Shown: positions 8,162 through 17,319, numbered from the stretch's first letter. The stretch: DNA of 63,822 bases from Ruminococcus sp. (GCA_015066805.1 SVNP01000013.1:1-63822); one strand, 5' to 3'. Numbers and translations: made by a program. The notes: generated by a model from the letters alone, not told the origin.

Positions 8162-8836
8162 ATGGTCAACATCGGCAATGATTGGGATACCCTGCTGGCT
8201 GCCGAATTTCAATCGGAGAATTATCAGCAGCTCCGACAGTTTCTCATACAGGAATACCGCACCCATACGGTTTATCCCAATATGTATGATATCTTTAATG
8301 CCCTGAAATACACCGCCTGTAAGGATGTGAAGGCTGTCATCATCGGGCAGGACCCCTACCACAACGAGGGGCAGGCCCATGGGCTCAGCTTTTCTGTAAG
8401 GAAAGGCATTGCACCGCCCCCTTCCCTGGTCAACATCTTCAAGGAGATCAAGGATGATATCGGCGTGGATAATCTGGGAAAGCACGGTGAGCTGACAGCC
8501 TGGGCAAAGCAGGGCGTGCTGCTGCTGAATGCTGCTCTTACCGTCCGTGCGGGACAGGCAAACAGCCATCGTGGAAAAGGCTGGGAGCAGGTCACCGATG
8601 CAGTCATCCGCATATTGAATCTGCGGCAGCAGCCCGTGGTGTTTTTGCTTTGGGGCTCCAATGCCCGTGCCAAGGCTCAGCTTATCACAAACCCAAACCA
8701 CTTGGTACTGACCTGTGCGCATCCCAGTCCCCTTTCGGCATATCAGGGCTTCTTCGGATGCAAGCATTTTTCCAAAACCAATGCCTTTTTGGAGCAAAAG
8801 GGCATTGCACCCATTGACTGGCATATCGACCCGTAA
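8162..8836 (+). CDS. ung: Uracil-DNA glycosylase, family 1
   Basis: Removes uracil from DNA as the first step of base excision repair. It is 224 residues, full length. The water-activating loop GQDPYH holds Asp64, Tyr66 and His67. The leucine/His loop HPSPLSA has His187, and WGSNA is the uracil-recognition strand region. The ribosome binding site AAGGAGA overlaps the end of alr, so the two genes are probably co-translated. Confidence 0.97.
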   Translation: MVNIGNDWDTLLAAEFQSENYQQLRQFLIQEYRTHTVYPNMYDIFNALKYTACKDVKAVIIGQDPYHNEGQAHGLSFSVRKGIAPPPSLVNIFKEIKDDIGVDNLGKHGELTAWAKQGVLLLNAALTVRAGQANSHRGKGWEQVTDAVIRILNLRQQPVVFLLWGSNARAKAQLITNPNHLVLTCAHPSPLSAYQGFFGCKHFSKTNAFLEQKGIAPIDWHIDP

Positions 8837-8882
8837 CAAAGCGTAACTGCCGTTATTTGCTGTACATAGAAAGGATTCTGCC

Positions 8883-9746
8883 ATGAAAGCCATTGATCTT
8901 TTTTCCAAGAAATGCGTACTTTCCTTTGAAGTTTTCCCACCCAAGCCCACCACGCCCATTGATAAGATCTACGATACCCTGGAGGAGTTGAAGACGCTTT
9001 CTCCGGATTTCATCAGCGTGACCTACGGTGCCGGCGGATCCACACCGGGTGCCTCTACCTGTGAGATCTGTGCAACGGTACAAAAGCAGCACAGCATTCT
9101 TTCCATGGCACATCTGCCCTGCATCAACGATACCAAAGAGGGCGTGAGAGAAAAGCTGCGACAGTTAAAGGAAAACGGGGTGGAGAATATCCTGGCACTG
9201 CGGGGTGACCGCAACCCCGATCTGGAACCCAAACACGATTTCCGCTATGCTACAGAGCTGGTTTCTTTCATTCGTGAGCAGGGTGATTTTGACATCTGCG
9301 GTGCCTGCTACCCCGAAGGACACCCCGAAGCCGCCGACCCCTTTGATGATGTGCGTCATCTGAAGGAAAAGGTGGATGCAGGCGTTTCGCATCTTATTAC
9401 CCAGTTGTTTCTGGAAAACCGCAGCTTCTACCGCTTCCGTGAGCTGACTGCGGTGGCTGGCATCAACGTACCCATTGAGGCAGGCATTATGCCGGTTACC
9501 AGTAAAAAATCCATTGAGCGCATGGTGACCATGTGCGGTGCCGGTATGCCCGCAAGACTTTCCCGTTTGCTGGCAAGATATGCCGATGATCCCGCCTCCC
9601 TGAAGGCTGCGGGTCTGGAATACGCCATTGAACAGATCCTGGATCTGCTGAAAAACGGCGTTGACGGCATCCATCTGTATACGATGAATAACCCCGATGT
9701 GGCACGGTATATCGTTTCCGCCATCGGAGATGCCATGCCCCGATGA
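8883..9746 (+). CDS. metF: Methylenetetrahydrofolate reductase
   Basis: A 287-residue TIM-barrel flavoprotein that reduces 5,10-methylene-THF to 5-methyl-THF, the methyl donor for MetH. Recognised from SFEVFPPKP at the N-terminus, VTYGAGGST near residue 50, LRGDRNPD in the middle and the IEAGIMP strand. AAGGA precedes the ATG. The stop overlaps the next start by four bases (ATGA), linking it to the MetH activation protein and MetH. Confidence 0.95.
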   Translation: MKAIDLFSKKCVLSFEVFPPKPTTPIDKIYDTLEELKTLSPDFISVTYGAGGSTPGASTCEICATVQKQHSILSMAHLPCINDTKEGVREKLRQLKENGVENILALRGDRNPDLEPKHDFRYATELVSFIREQGDFDICGACYPEGHPEAADPFDDVRHLKEKVDAGVSHLITQLFLENRSFYRFRELTAVAGINVPIEAGIMPVTSKKSIERMVTMCGAGMPARLSRLLARYADDPASLKAAGLEYAIEQILDLLKNGVDGIHLYTMNNPDVARYIVSAIGDAMPR

Positions 9747-10408
9747 ATACTGAGGCACTGTGGGCGGAGATCAGACGAAATATGGGCTGTCATACCCTTG
9801 ATTCTCAAAGCCAAAGGCTGACAGAGCAGGCTCTTGCCCATTTACAAGCACAAGCAGCACCCAAGCGTCTTTGGCGGATGTTTCCTATCACATGGCAGGA
9901 TCATGCACCTTTGCTCGGTGCCACGCCCTTGGAGGGACAGGATATCCGCAAGCATTTACAGGGCTGTGAAGCCGCCGTGATCATGGGGGCTACCCTGTCT
10001 TTTTCCGCAGAAACCGCTTTGCGCCGCATGGCAGCGGAAGATATGGCGCTGGCAGTGGTTGCCGATGCCGTTGCTGCCGCTATGGTGGAACAGCTCTGCG
10101 AGGAAACCGAACAAGAGATCCGCAGCCATGTGCCCTACCCCTTTGTAACCCAAAGATTCAGCCCCGGCTACGGCGATCTGCCCCTGCATACCCAGCCCGC
10201 TTTGCTGCGTATGCTGGATGCAGGCCGTACCTTGGGCATAACCGCAACGGCACAGCATATTCTGCTGCCGCAAAAATCTGTTACCGCTGTACTGGGATGC
10301 TCTCATTCCCCTGTACAGGATGCCAGAAAAGGCATCTGCGGTGTAAACTGCAAGGGCTGCCCCCAAGAGGACACCTGTCCTTCCCGATGCGGCACTGCCG
10401 AAAACTGA
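9743..10408 (+). CDS. Stand-alone methionine synthase activation-domain protein with a C-terminal cysteine cluster
   Basis: A 221-residue protein matching the reactivation (AdoMet-binding) domain of B12-dependent methionine synthase. It has QRFSPGYGDLPL at 137-148, LGITATAQHILLPQKSVTAVLG at 164-185. In many anaerobes this domain is separate from MetH. It should bind AdoMet and help reductive remethylation of oxidised cobalamin. Unusually, it ends in a cysteine array (Cys199, 203, 206, 212 and 216, in CGVNCKGCPQEDTCPSRC), the spacing of which suggests a metal or Fe-S site. It overlaps metF by 4 bases and is 16 bases before metH. Confidence 0.85.
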   Translation: MNTEALWAEIRRNMGCHTLDSQSQRLTEQALAHLQAQAAPKRLWRMFPITWQDHAPLLGATPLEGQDIRKHLQGCEAAVIMGATLSFSAETALRRMAAEDMALAVVADAVAAAMVEQLCEETEQEIRSHVPYPFVTQRFSPGYGDLPLHTQPALLRMLDAGRTLGITATAQHILLPQKSVTAVLGCSHSPVQDARKGICGVNCKGCPQEDTCPSRCGTAEN

Positions 10409-10424
10409 AAAAAGGTGTGATACA

Positions 10425-12797
10425 ATGGATTTTCGTACTCTGCTGATGCAGGAGTTTGTTCTGCTGGATGGCGGCATGGGTACCATGCTGAACCTGACAC
10501 CCGGTGAGATCCCCGAGGCACTGAATCTGACAGATCCCCAACGCATTGCTGCCATTCATCAGGCATATGTAAAGGCCGGCTCCAATGTGGTATATGCCAA
10601 TACTTTCGGCGCAAACAGCATCAAGCTGGCAGATACCGGTCTCAATGCCGCAGAATGTATTGGGGCGGCAGTTGCCATTGCCAAGCAAGCTGTGGGCGAT
10701 GTAGCTTGTGTGGCTCTGGATATGGGCCCCACAGGACAAATGCTGCAGCCCAATGGTACCCTTTCCTTTGAAGATGCCTACAACTGCTACAAGGAAGCGG
10801 TTATGGCAGGTGCGGCAGCCGGTGCCGATCTCATTGTCATTGAAACCATGAGCGATCTTTCCGAGATGCGTGCCGCATTGCTGGCTGCCAAGGAAAACAG
10901 CAGCCTCCCTGTGATCTGTACTATGTCCTTTACGGAAACGGGACGTACCTTTACCGGCTGTCCTGTTTCTGCCATGGCCATAACTCTGGAGGGTCTGGGA
11001 GCCGATGTCATCGGCATCAACTGCTCCCTGGGTCCCGAGGAAATGATGCCCATGATCCGTGAACTGGCAGAATGGACTGCTCTGCCTTTGGCGGTCAAGC
11101 CCAATGCGGGTCTGCCCGATCCCGTTACCGGTGCTTATCATGTGCTGCCCGAGGTCTTTGCCCGCTGTGTTGCCGCCTTTACCGATTGCGGTGTACAGTT
11201 CTTTGGCGGATGCTGCGGCACCACACCCGAATACATCTCCGCACTGAGCGCACTGCTGAATCAAAAACGCCGTGCCCGCCTGCATTTCCGCAAACGCTCC
11301 GCTGTTTGCTCTGCGACTCGTACCGTGGAGCTGGATATGCCCAGAGTCATCGGTGAGCGAATCAATCCCACAGGCAAAAAGCTGATGCAGCAGGCTTTGA
11401 AAGACGGCAATATGGATTATCTCCGCAGCGAAGCCATTGCCCAGACACAGGCAGGTGCTGATCTGCTGGATGTGAACGTAGGCACTCCCGGCATTGATGA
11501 GGTCACTATGCTGCCTGCTGCTGTGTCTGCTGTAATGGAAGTTTCCGATCTGCCCTTGCAGCTTGATTCTTCCGATGCAGCCGCTTTGGAGGCTGCCCTG
11601 CGGATCTATCCCGGCAAGGCCATTGTCAATTCCGTTTGCGGCAAGGAGACATCTCTTTCTGCCATCCTTCCTCTGGTCAAGCGATACGGTGCGGCTGTGG
11701 TGGGTCTGACGCTGGATGAAAACGGCATTCCCCATTCCGCTAACGAACGCTTCCGTATTGCGGAACGGATCCTGCAGCGTGCCTTAGCCTGCGGCATCCC
11801 CAAAGAGGATGTGTACATCGACTGCCTGACCCTGACTGCATCTACCGGTGAAAACGGCCCCACCGAAACTCTCGGTGCATTGCGCCGTGTACGGGAGGAG
11901 CTTGGCTTACAGACTGTTCTTGGTGTTTCCAACATCAGCTTTGGATTGCCCAACCGCCCCATTGTCAACCGCTGCTTCCTGAATATGGCACTTTCTGCGG
12001 GTCTGACCCTGCCTATTATCAATCCCAAAGCTCAGGATATGATGGATACGGTACGGGCATATCGTATGCTGGCAGGCTATGATGCCAACTGCACACAATA
12101 CATCGAATGCTACCGAGATGTGCAGGCTGCTGCACCCGTTTCCACAGGCAGCTTTACACTGGCTGAAGCTGTGGCACATGGCATGAAGCAGGAAGCCGCC
12201 AGACTGACGGCAGAGGCTTTGCAGGATACCGAACCCCTTGCCATCATCAATGAGCACCTGATCCCCGCTCTGGATGCGGTAGGCGCACAATATGAGGCAG
12301 GCACTATGTTCCTTCCTCAGTTGATTCAGGCTGCAACGGCTGCCCAAAGCGCCTTTGCGGTGCTGAAGCAGCGGTTTGCAGGCCGTGAGGATGCTCAGAG
12401 CAAGGGCAGTATCGTCATTGCAACGGTACAAGGCGATGTTCATGACATCGGTAAGAATATTGTAAAACTGCTGCTGGAAAACTACGGCTATCATGTCATT
12501 GATCTGGGTAAGGATGTCCCTCCGCAGCGCATTGCAGATGCCGCAGCAGAGCATGATGTTTCCTTGGTGGGGCTCAGCGCACTGATGACCACGACGGTAC
12601 CTGCCATGGCAGAAACCATCGGTTTGCTGCACGAAAAGCTGCCTCAATGCAAGATCGTGGTGGGCGGTGCCGTGCTGACAGAAGAATATGCCATGACCAT
12701 CGGGGCAGATTGCTACGCCAAGGATGCCAAGGCAACTGTGGATTTTGCCCGTGTGGTTTACGGCGAAGCGGCAAATCCCTGTAAGGAGTCCATATGA
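10425..12797 (+). CDS. metH: B12-dependent methionine synthase lacking the activation domain
   Basis: A 790-residue enzyme transferring methyl from 5-methyl-THF through cobalamin to homocysteine. Domains in order are: homocysteine methyltransferase (1-290, zinc ligands in INCS and GGCCGTTP), pterin-binding (about 305-570), the cobalamin cap helix bundle (about 580-660), and the cobalamin-binding Rossmann domain with DVHDIGKN (His axial ligand) near 672-679. The protein stops there; the fourth domain is supplied by the gene just upstream. The stop overlaps dtd by four bases. Confidence 0.95.
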   Translation: MDFRTLLMQEFVLLDGGMGTMLNLTPGEIPEALNLTDPQRIAAIHQAYVKAGSNVVYANTFGANSIKLADTGLNAAECIGAAVAIAKQAVGDVACVALDMGPTGQMLQPNGTLSFEDAYNCYKEAVMAGAAAGADLIVIETMSDLSEMRAALLAAKENSSLPVICTMSFTETGRTFTGCPVSAMAITLEGLGADVIGINCSLGPEEMMPMIRELAEWTALPLAVKPNAGLPDPVTGAYHVLPEVFARCVAAFTDCGVQFFGGCCGTTPEYISALSALLNQKRRARLHFRKRSAVCSATRTVELDMPRVIGERINPTGKKLMQQALKDGNMDYLRSEAIAQTQAGADLLDVNVGTPGIDEVTMLPAAVSAVMEVSDLPLQLDSSDAAALEAALRIYPGKAIVNSVCGKETSLSAILPLVKRYGAAVVGLTLDENGIPHSANERFRIAERILQRALACGIPKEDVYIDCLTLTASTGENGPTETLGALRRVREELGLQTVLGVSNISFGLPNRPIVNRCFLNMALSAGLTLPIINPKAQDMMDTVRAYRMLAGYDANCTQYIECYRDVQAAAPVSTGSFTLAEAVAHGMKQEAARLTAEALQDTEPLAIINEHLIPALDAVGAQYEAGTMFLPQLIQAATAAQSAFAVLKQRFAGREDAQSKGSIVIATVQGDVHDIGKNIVKLLLENYGYHVIDLGKDVPPQRIADAAAEHDVSLVGLSALMTTTVPAMAETIGLLHEKLPQCKIVVGGAVLTEEYAMTIGADCYAKDAKATVDFARVVYGEAANPCKESI

Positions 12798-13258
12798 AAG
12801 CGTTAATTCAACGGGTCGCGCAAGCATCGGTTACGGTAGAGGATGCTGTCATCGGAAAAATCGGCAATGGTTTGCTGATCTTTCTGGGTGTAACAGCAGA
12901 GGATACCGAAGAAGAATGCCGTATGCTGGCAGAGAAAATCTGCAAGCTGCGTATTTTTGCCGATGAAAACGATAAAACCAACTGTTCTGTCACCGATATC
13001 GGCGGCAGTTTGCTGGTGGTTTCTCAGTTTACGCTGTGTGCCGATTGCCGAAAAGGTACCCGCCCAAGTTTTTCCAAGGCAGGTCCCCCCGATGAAGCCA
13101 ATCGCCTGTATCGGTATTTTACAGAGCAGTGTCGTGCTCTGGGGTTGCAGGTGGAAAACGGCGAATTCGGTGCCCATATGCAGGTAGCTCTGTGCAATGA
13201 CGGTCCCTTTACCATCTGGCTGGATACCGATGAGCTGAAAAAGCCTCGCAGACAATAA
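12794..13258 (+). CDS. dtd: D-aminoacyl-tRNA deacylase
   Basis: A 154-residue homodimeric enzyme that hydrolyses D-aminoacyl-tRNA (and Gly-tRNA-Ala), a proofreading step. It has the invariant SQFTLCAD strand near residue 77 and the cross-subunit Gly-cisPro motif NDGPFTIWL near 135. The start overlaps the metH stop as ATGA. It is the last gene of the operon, followed by a strong terminator. Being co-transcribed with alr, which produces D-Ala, makes sense but is inference. Confidence 0.96.
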   Translation: MKALIQRVAQASVTVEDAVIGKIGNGLLIFLGVTAEDTEEECRMLAEKICKLRIFADENDKTNCSVTDIGGSLLVVSQFTLCADCRKGTRPSFSKAGPPDEANRLYRYFTEQCRALGLQVENGEFGAHMQVALCNDGPFTIWLDTDELKKPRRQ

Positions 13259-13260
13259 GA

Positions 13261-13297
13261 AAAACCGCAGGTTCACTTTAGAACCTGCGGTTTTTTG
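13261..13297. terminator. Bidirectional terminator after dtd
   Basis: AAAACCGCAGGTTC (13261-13274) pairs perfectly with GAACCTGCGGTTTT (13281-13294), followed by T residues. The opposite strand also ends in a T-run, so it serves the convergent gene at 13298. Confidence 0.92.
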
Positions 13298-15934
13298 TTA
13301 TACTTCCTTCAGATGCACGGCTGAAACAGAGATCAATGCGGTGATCATCTGATACAGCAGCACAGTACCATCCAGCAGATATTCTTCTGCGCCCATCATC
13401 ACAAAGATCACGGCATACAGCAATCCCAAAGCGGAAGCAGCCACCTGCAAGATCACGCCCAGTGTTGCCGCACGGCGGATTCGCTTTGCGCCTACCAAGG
13501 TCTGAATAAATCCCGGCAGCCGCCCTGCACAGATCATGGAAGGCACAGCCTCCTGCAAAGGTGTTGTTTCCGCTTCAAAATCCGCTTCCAGTCGGGAAGG
13601 GATCACCTTCAGCAATTGCTCGGGGAAATTGAACATCTTAGCGATCCGTCGCTGGGGCAGCAAAGCATCATTGCTGCGGATCAGCAGGCAGATATGCTCC
13701 CGTTCCAGCTCATGGAGCCAACGGATCACGGAACGGCTTGCACTCAGCTCAATGATAAACAAAGCAGCCGCCGTTCCCGATACGGAAAGATATACAGCCT
13801 CTTTGCCCTTACCTGTCAGCTCCAGCTCCTTGGCGTAAGGGGGCAGCCCGGATATATTATGCTCGGTCATGAGCTCACGGGTACCCAGCAGCACACGCTT
13901 GTTGTCGATCCAACCGCTGATTCCCTTGCCTTCCTCGTAGGCATAGTTTTCAACCGGAGGTAAGGTCTGCTGCTCTGCCACAATGGCGGCCGCAAACAGA
14001 TCTTTCATCACGCTGCCTGCCTGTTTGGTCAGAGCAGCCGCATACCACAATGCTACATCCATATGGCTTTCGCCAATGACCTGGATGGAACAAAGCTTGC
14101 CCGTTCCCTGAGGAAACAATGTGGTGATATCTACCATAACGGTGTTGACATCGTAGAAGTCATCCACACTTTGATATCCCAGCAGCATACCGTGATTGCG
14201 TACATATCGCTTGGTACCTGTATCCATAGGCAGATTGGAAACCAACGGCATTGCCACGCAGGCCGCAGCGGAAAAGCAAGCAGCAAATACGGATAATCCG
14301 TAGCAAACAGGGCTTTCCAGATGATCACTGCGAAGCACCGAAAGAAACACCGAAAGCAGCAGGGCAACAGCACCCACAATGGGCACGGCATAGCGGCAGA
14401 TACGGTCACCCAGATCACTGGAAAAGCTGTACCGCAGGAAATCACTGATCTGCTGTGCGGGGCGCATGGTTGCCAGAATGGGAAATTCTCCTCCGGTACC
14501 TCTGGTAAGGTTTTCGGCACGGGATTCGTTTTCCACATAATGCACGGCAAATTTAGGTTCGCCATCACTGAGCACCGCAAAATTACGCTGGGCACGGCTG
14601 ACGATCATACGGCGGGAAATGGTATTGATGCAGACTGCCAGCAACGCAACCGATATGTACACCGAGACTGTATGCTGCCGCAGCATTCCCGTTGCCGTTA
14701 CGGTCAGGATCGCTGCCAGCTCTGCGGAGATCAGCGAAACCGATGCCATGCTGTCACAATCGGGCCGCAGACGAATCAGCTTCATCAGGCCGTTTTTCAG
14801 CAGTTCTCCGCTGAAGGCGGCCGCCAGCAGACCCAGCAGGATCTGAATGAGCAGCACACTCATGGGGGAACGCTCTGCGGATAAAAACGCCGGCAGCGGC
14901 ACCGGAAACAGATTCAGCAGCGAAAGGGCACTGCTGCATATCGTTGCCAGCACCAAAAAGATCAGCCGCAGCGTTAATGCCACCTGCAGCTCTGCAATAT
15001 CGCTGCGGATGGTGGTGCCATCTTCCTTGCGGCGATATTTTTTCTCCTGCTTGGGCAGATCCATGCGGGGGCGGCGTTCCTCATCGTAATGCACATCAAT
15101 GTCGATATTCTGCGCTGCATCGTCGGTACTGCTGAGATCAATACGGGTCTGGGCGGCCTTTTCCATATAGCGGATGGGTGCAGATTCCTCGTAGGGCTGC
15201 TCCATCAATGCATCGGGGATCCGATTGGCCTTATCCTCCCCTTTGCCTTTGGATTTCTTTCTTCTCACAGGCGCAGCAGCCGATGCCACAGGAGTATCCT
15301 TTTCATAGGGCACCGTTGTTTTGCTGCGTCGGCGTTTTTTTTGGCCTGCCAGCTCCTTGGCACGGGTAGAATCCCGCATACGGCGGATTTTGGGGCTGTA
15401 TCCGGAGGTGCCCTCCTCTGCGCCGTCCTCCCGCAGAATGGCATGATCATAAGCATGCGCCGTAGCACCTGTCCACGCAGAGCGGGATGCAGGCTCCACA
15501 TTGGCAACGGAGTTCATAAAGGAAACCTGTGGCTTTTGGATATCCGCAGGCGTAACCGTATCCACAGGTGTACGGCTTCGCAAGGGGGCACCCTGCTTAC
15601 GTTTGCGGATGGGATTGCCATAGGGATCGGTTTTTAGGGCACGCCCATGCTTACCATAGACGGGCACTGTTTTCTTCTTTTTGGATGTAGAGATCACGCC
15701 GTCTGCTTCTGCCATGGATTCCGCAGAAACTTCCGCCTGCTCTGTTTCGGCTTCGGCAGAAACGCCTTCTTCTGCTCTTGGAACAGGTGCCGCAGGCTGC
15801 TCCTGCAAGGAGTCCGCATGTTCGGAAACGGCAGCAGCTTCGGAGATCTCCTCCTCCTTCCGCTGTGCAGCATCCGATTCCCGTTGGCAGGTGGCAATCA
15901 GCGCATCAATGGAATCACTTTCTTTGAATGACAT
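13298..15934 (-). CDS. P-type ATPase-like membrane protein with degraded catalytic motifs (pseudo-ATPase)
   Basis: An 878-residue protein in two parts. Residues 1-310 are charged, Ala/Glu/Lys/Arg-rich and probably disordered. Residues 315-878 follow the order of a P1B-like P-type ATPase: membrane segments at about 318-375 and 398-438, a reduced actuator-like stretch, and membrane segments at about 513-565 with SAAACVAMP in place of CPCALGLATP. The phosphorylation region reads VMVDITTLFPQG, where DKTGT is expected at 602-606. A P1B-type nucleotide-domain signature follows (EEGKGISGW...LLGTRELM, 668-689). There is a LIRSND segment where TGD is expected (751-756), no GDGxND hinge, and two last membrane helices (823-870). 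Asp602 is kept but Lys, Gly and Thr are lost, so ion pumping is unlikely. It lies downstream of rlmB. Homology is inferred by eye. Confidence 0.7.
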   Translation of the reverse strand: MSFKESDSIDALIATCQRESDAAQRKEEEISEAAAVSEHADSLQEQPAAPVPRAEEGVSAEAETEQAEVSAESMAEADGVISTSKKKKTVPVYGKHGRALKTDPYGNPIRKRKQGAPLRSRTPVDTVTPADIQKPQVSFMNSVANVEPASRSAWTGATAHAYDHAILREDGAEEGTSGYSPKIRRMRDSTRAKELAGQKKRRRSKTTVPYEKDTPVASAAAPVRRKKSKGKGEDKANRIPDALMEQPYEESAPIRYMEKAAQTRIDLSSTDDAAQNIDIDVHYDEERRPRMDLPKQEKKYRRKEDGTTIRSDIAELQVALTLRLIFLVLATICSSALSLLNLFPVPLPAFLSAERSPMSVLLIQILLGLLAAAFSGELLKNGLMKLIRLRPDCDSMASVSLISAELAAILTVTATGMLRQHTVSVYISVALLAVCINTISRRMIVSRAQRNFAVLSDGEPKFAVHYVENESRAENLTRGTGGEFPILATMRPAQQISDFLRYSFSSDLGDRICRYAVPIVGAVALLLSVFLSVLRSDHLESPVCYGLSVFAACFSAAACVAMPLVSNLPMDTGTKRYVRNHGMLLGYQSVDDFYDVNTVMVDITTLFPQGTGKLCSIQVIGESHMDVALWYAAALTKQAGSVMKDLFAAAIVAEQQTLPPVENYAYEEGKGISGWIDNKRVLLGTRELMTEHNISGLPPYAKELELTGKGKEAVYLSVSGTAAALFIIELSASRSVIRWLHELEREHICLLIRSNDALLPQRRIAKMFNFPEQLLKVIPSRLEADFEAETTPLQEAVPSMICAGRLPGFIQTLVGAKRIRRAATLGVILQVAASALGLLYAVIFVMMGAEEYLLDGTVLLYQMITALISVSAVHLKEV

Positions 15935-15942
15935 ATTCTCTC

Positions 15943-15972
15943 GGTCGTCCGTATACAGAACGACCTCCTCCC
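15943..15972 (-). promoter_or_regulatory. Ribosome binding site separated from its ATG by a small hairpin
   Basis: On the minus strand GGGAGGAGG (15972-15964) lies about 30 bases before the ATG of the pseudo-ATPase, far beyond normal spacing. A GGTCGT/ACGACC stem (15965-15960 with 15948-15943) lies between. If it folds, the effective gap is about 8 bases. Confidence 0.45.
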
Positions 15973-15987
15973 TTTATACGATATGGG

Positions 15988-16734
15988 TTATTTTGCTGAG
16001 CTGCGCTGTCTTACAGTTTCGTAAATGAGAATACCTGCTGCCACCGAAGCGTTCAGCGAATTGACCTTGCCGAACATGGGCAGACTTAAAATACCATCGC
16101 ACTGAGCTTTTACAGGGGCACTAAGGCCAAAGCCCTCGGAGCCGATGACCAGCCCCACCGCCCCCTTCAGATCTGTCTGGGTGTAGTGAGAACCATCCAT
16201 ATCTGCGCCAAAGAACCAGAAGTCCTTTTTCTTCAAAGCGATCATTTCTGTTGCCAGATTGCCCACTCTTGCCACGGGGATCCAACTGGCGGCACCTGCG
16301 GAGGTCTTAAACACCGTCTGTGTCAGAGATGCGCTTCTGCGCTTGGGGATAATAACACCATCGGCACCGGCTGCTTCGGCAGTACGCAAAATAGCACCCA
16401 GATTATGGGGGTCTTCAATGCCGTCACACAGGATCAGAAAAGGAGCAGTGCCCTTTTCCTCACTGCGGCGCAGCAGCTCTGCCACGGAAACATATGCGGC
16501 ACAGGCACCCTGTGCACATACGCCCTGATGATTGGCATTTTCGGTCATGGCATCCAGCTTGCGATTGTCGGTGACCTTTACCACGATACCCCGTTTTTTG
16601 GCTTCCGCACAAATGGCACCCAAAGGGCCGCCCATGGCTGTCACATAGATATGATCCAGCGGAGTATCGGCTCGCAGGGCCTCCATAACCGCATTTCTTC
16701 CGTATATCAACGATTGCTCGTTCTGTTCATACAT
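15988..16734 (-). CDS. rlmB: 23S rRNA (guanosine-2'-O-)-methyltransferase RlmB-like, SpoU/TrmH family
   Basis: A 248-residue SPOUT methyltransferase. It has an N-terminal substrate-binding domain (LIYGRNAVMEAL at 9-20) and the three SpoU motifs: DPHNLGAILRTAEAAG (about 106-121), IGSEGFGL (about 199-206) and SLNASVAAGILIYE (about 226-239), which form the trefoil knot for AdoMet. RlmB methylates G2251 of 23S rRNA in E. coli; the exact site here is inferred. GAGGAAA precedes the ATG by 8 bases. Confidence 0.9.
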   Translation of the reverse strand: MYEQNEQSLIYGRNAVMEALRADTPLDHIYVTAMGGPLGAICAEAKKRGIVVKVTDNRKLDAMTENANHQGVCAQGACAAYVSVAELLRRSEEKGTAPFLILCDGIEDPHNLGAILRTAEAAGADGVIIPKRRSASLTQTVFKTSAGAASWIPVARVGNLATEMIALKKKDFWFFGADMDGSHYTQTDLKGAVGLVIGSEGFGLSAPVKAQCDGILSLPMFGKVNSLNASVAAGILIYETVRQRSSAK

Positions 16735-16791
16735 AGCAATTTCCTCATCATTTTACGATTCTTTGCCGATATGACACACATCGACTATTTT

Positions 16792-16820
16792 ATTATATCA
16801 TACCCGCAGCAAAATAACAA
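16792..16820 (-). promoter_or_regulatory. Promoter of rlmB and the pseudo-ATPase gene
   Basis: On the minus strand TTGTTA (16820-16815), a 17-base spacer and TATAAT (16797-16792), 58 bp before the rlmB ATG. Confidence 0.7.
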
Positions 16821-16844
16821 GATGCAAGCAAGATTTTTTTCATT

Positions 16845-17114
16845 TTATCCTCGCAGCAGGATCACAGCCGCCGCAATGCAGGCTCCCAGCGCACCGCAGC
16901 CCATCATCCACAGCAAATGACGCACGATGCTTTTAGCGGTATATTGCTTTGCAGGCAGAATGGTCTGCACCCACTGCTGTGCCTCCTGATGCAGCGCACG
17001 GGCGGGAATCCCCTGTAAGTTGGGCTTCAGATAAAACACCGCACGTTCAAAATAGGCATGGTCGCTGATGGAAAGCTCCACCACCGATTTGCTGACACCT
17101 TTTAATCCAAGCAT
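16845..17114 (-). CDS. Small tail-anchored membrane protein of unknown function
   Basis: An 89-residue protein with a soluble N-terminal part (MLGLKGVSKSVVELSISD start) and one hydrophobic segment at the C-terminus (about 65-88), ending ILLRG. Two ATGs are possible; the one at 17114 lies 8 bases after AAGGAG and is chosen over the one at 17120, only 2 bases after it. It precedes rlmB on the same strand but rlmB has its own promoter. I do not recognise a family. Confidence 0.6.
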   Translation of the reverse strand: MLGLKGVSKSVVELSISDHAYFERAVFYLKPNLQGIPARALHQEAQQWVQTILPAKQYTAKSIVRHLLWMMGCGALGACIAAAVILLRG

Positions 17115-17215
17115 GACCATCGCTCCTTTCTCTCTGAGTATGCACCAAAGGCTGCAAAAATATTCCATATGCACAAATCTGCTGTAATCATCCATAAATT
17201 CAGCACATTACGCAC

Positions 17216-17244
17216 TTGACAAGTAAAACGCCGTATGGTATCCT
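17216..17244 (+). promoter_or_regulatory. Promoter of the dockerin-bearing rhamnogalacturonan lyase gene
   Basis: A perfect TTGACA (17216-17221), a 17-base spacer and TATCCT (17239-17244). The implied 5' leader is about 70 bases. No clear operator was seen. Confidence 0.75.
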
Positions 17245-17319
17245 AAAAGTAGGTATCGCCGTGATGTGATACTGTCATATAAATCTACTGTGAAAAACAG
17301 GATTGGGAGGAAATTTGCA

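Noticed and set aside
8837..8882. Cobalamin or SAM riboswitch before metF
   Set aside because: Only 46 bases lie between ung and metF and no riboswitch core is visible; the genes are read from the alr promoter.
12797..12797. Frameshift or truncation of metH
   Set aside because: MetH ends cleanly after the cobalamin domain and overlaps dtd; the missing domain is the separate gene upstream, a known arrangement.
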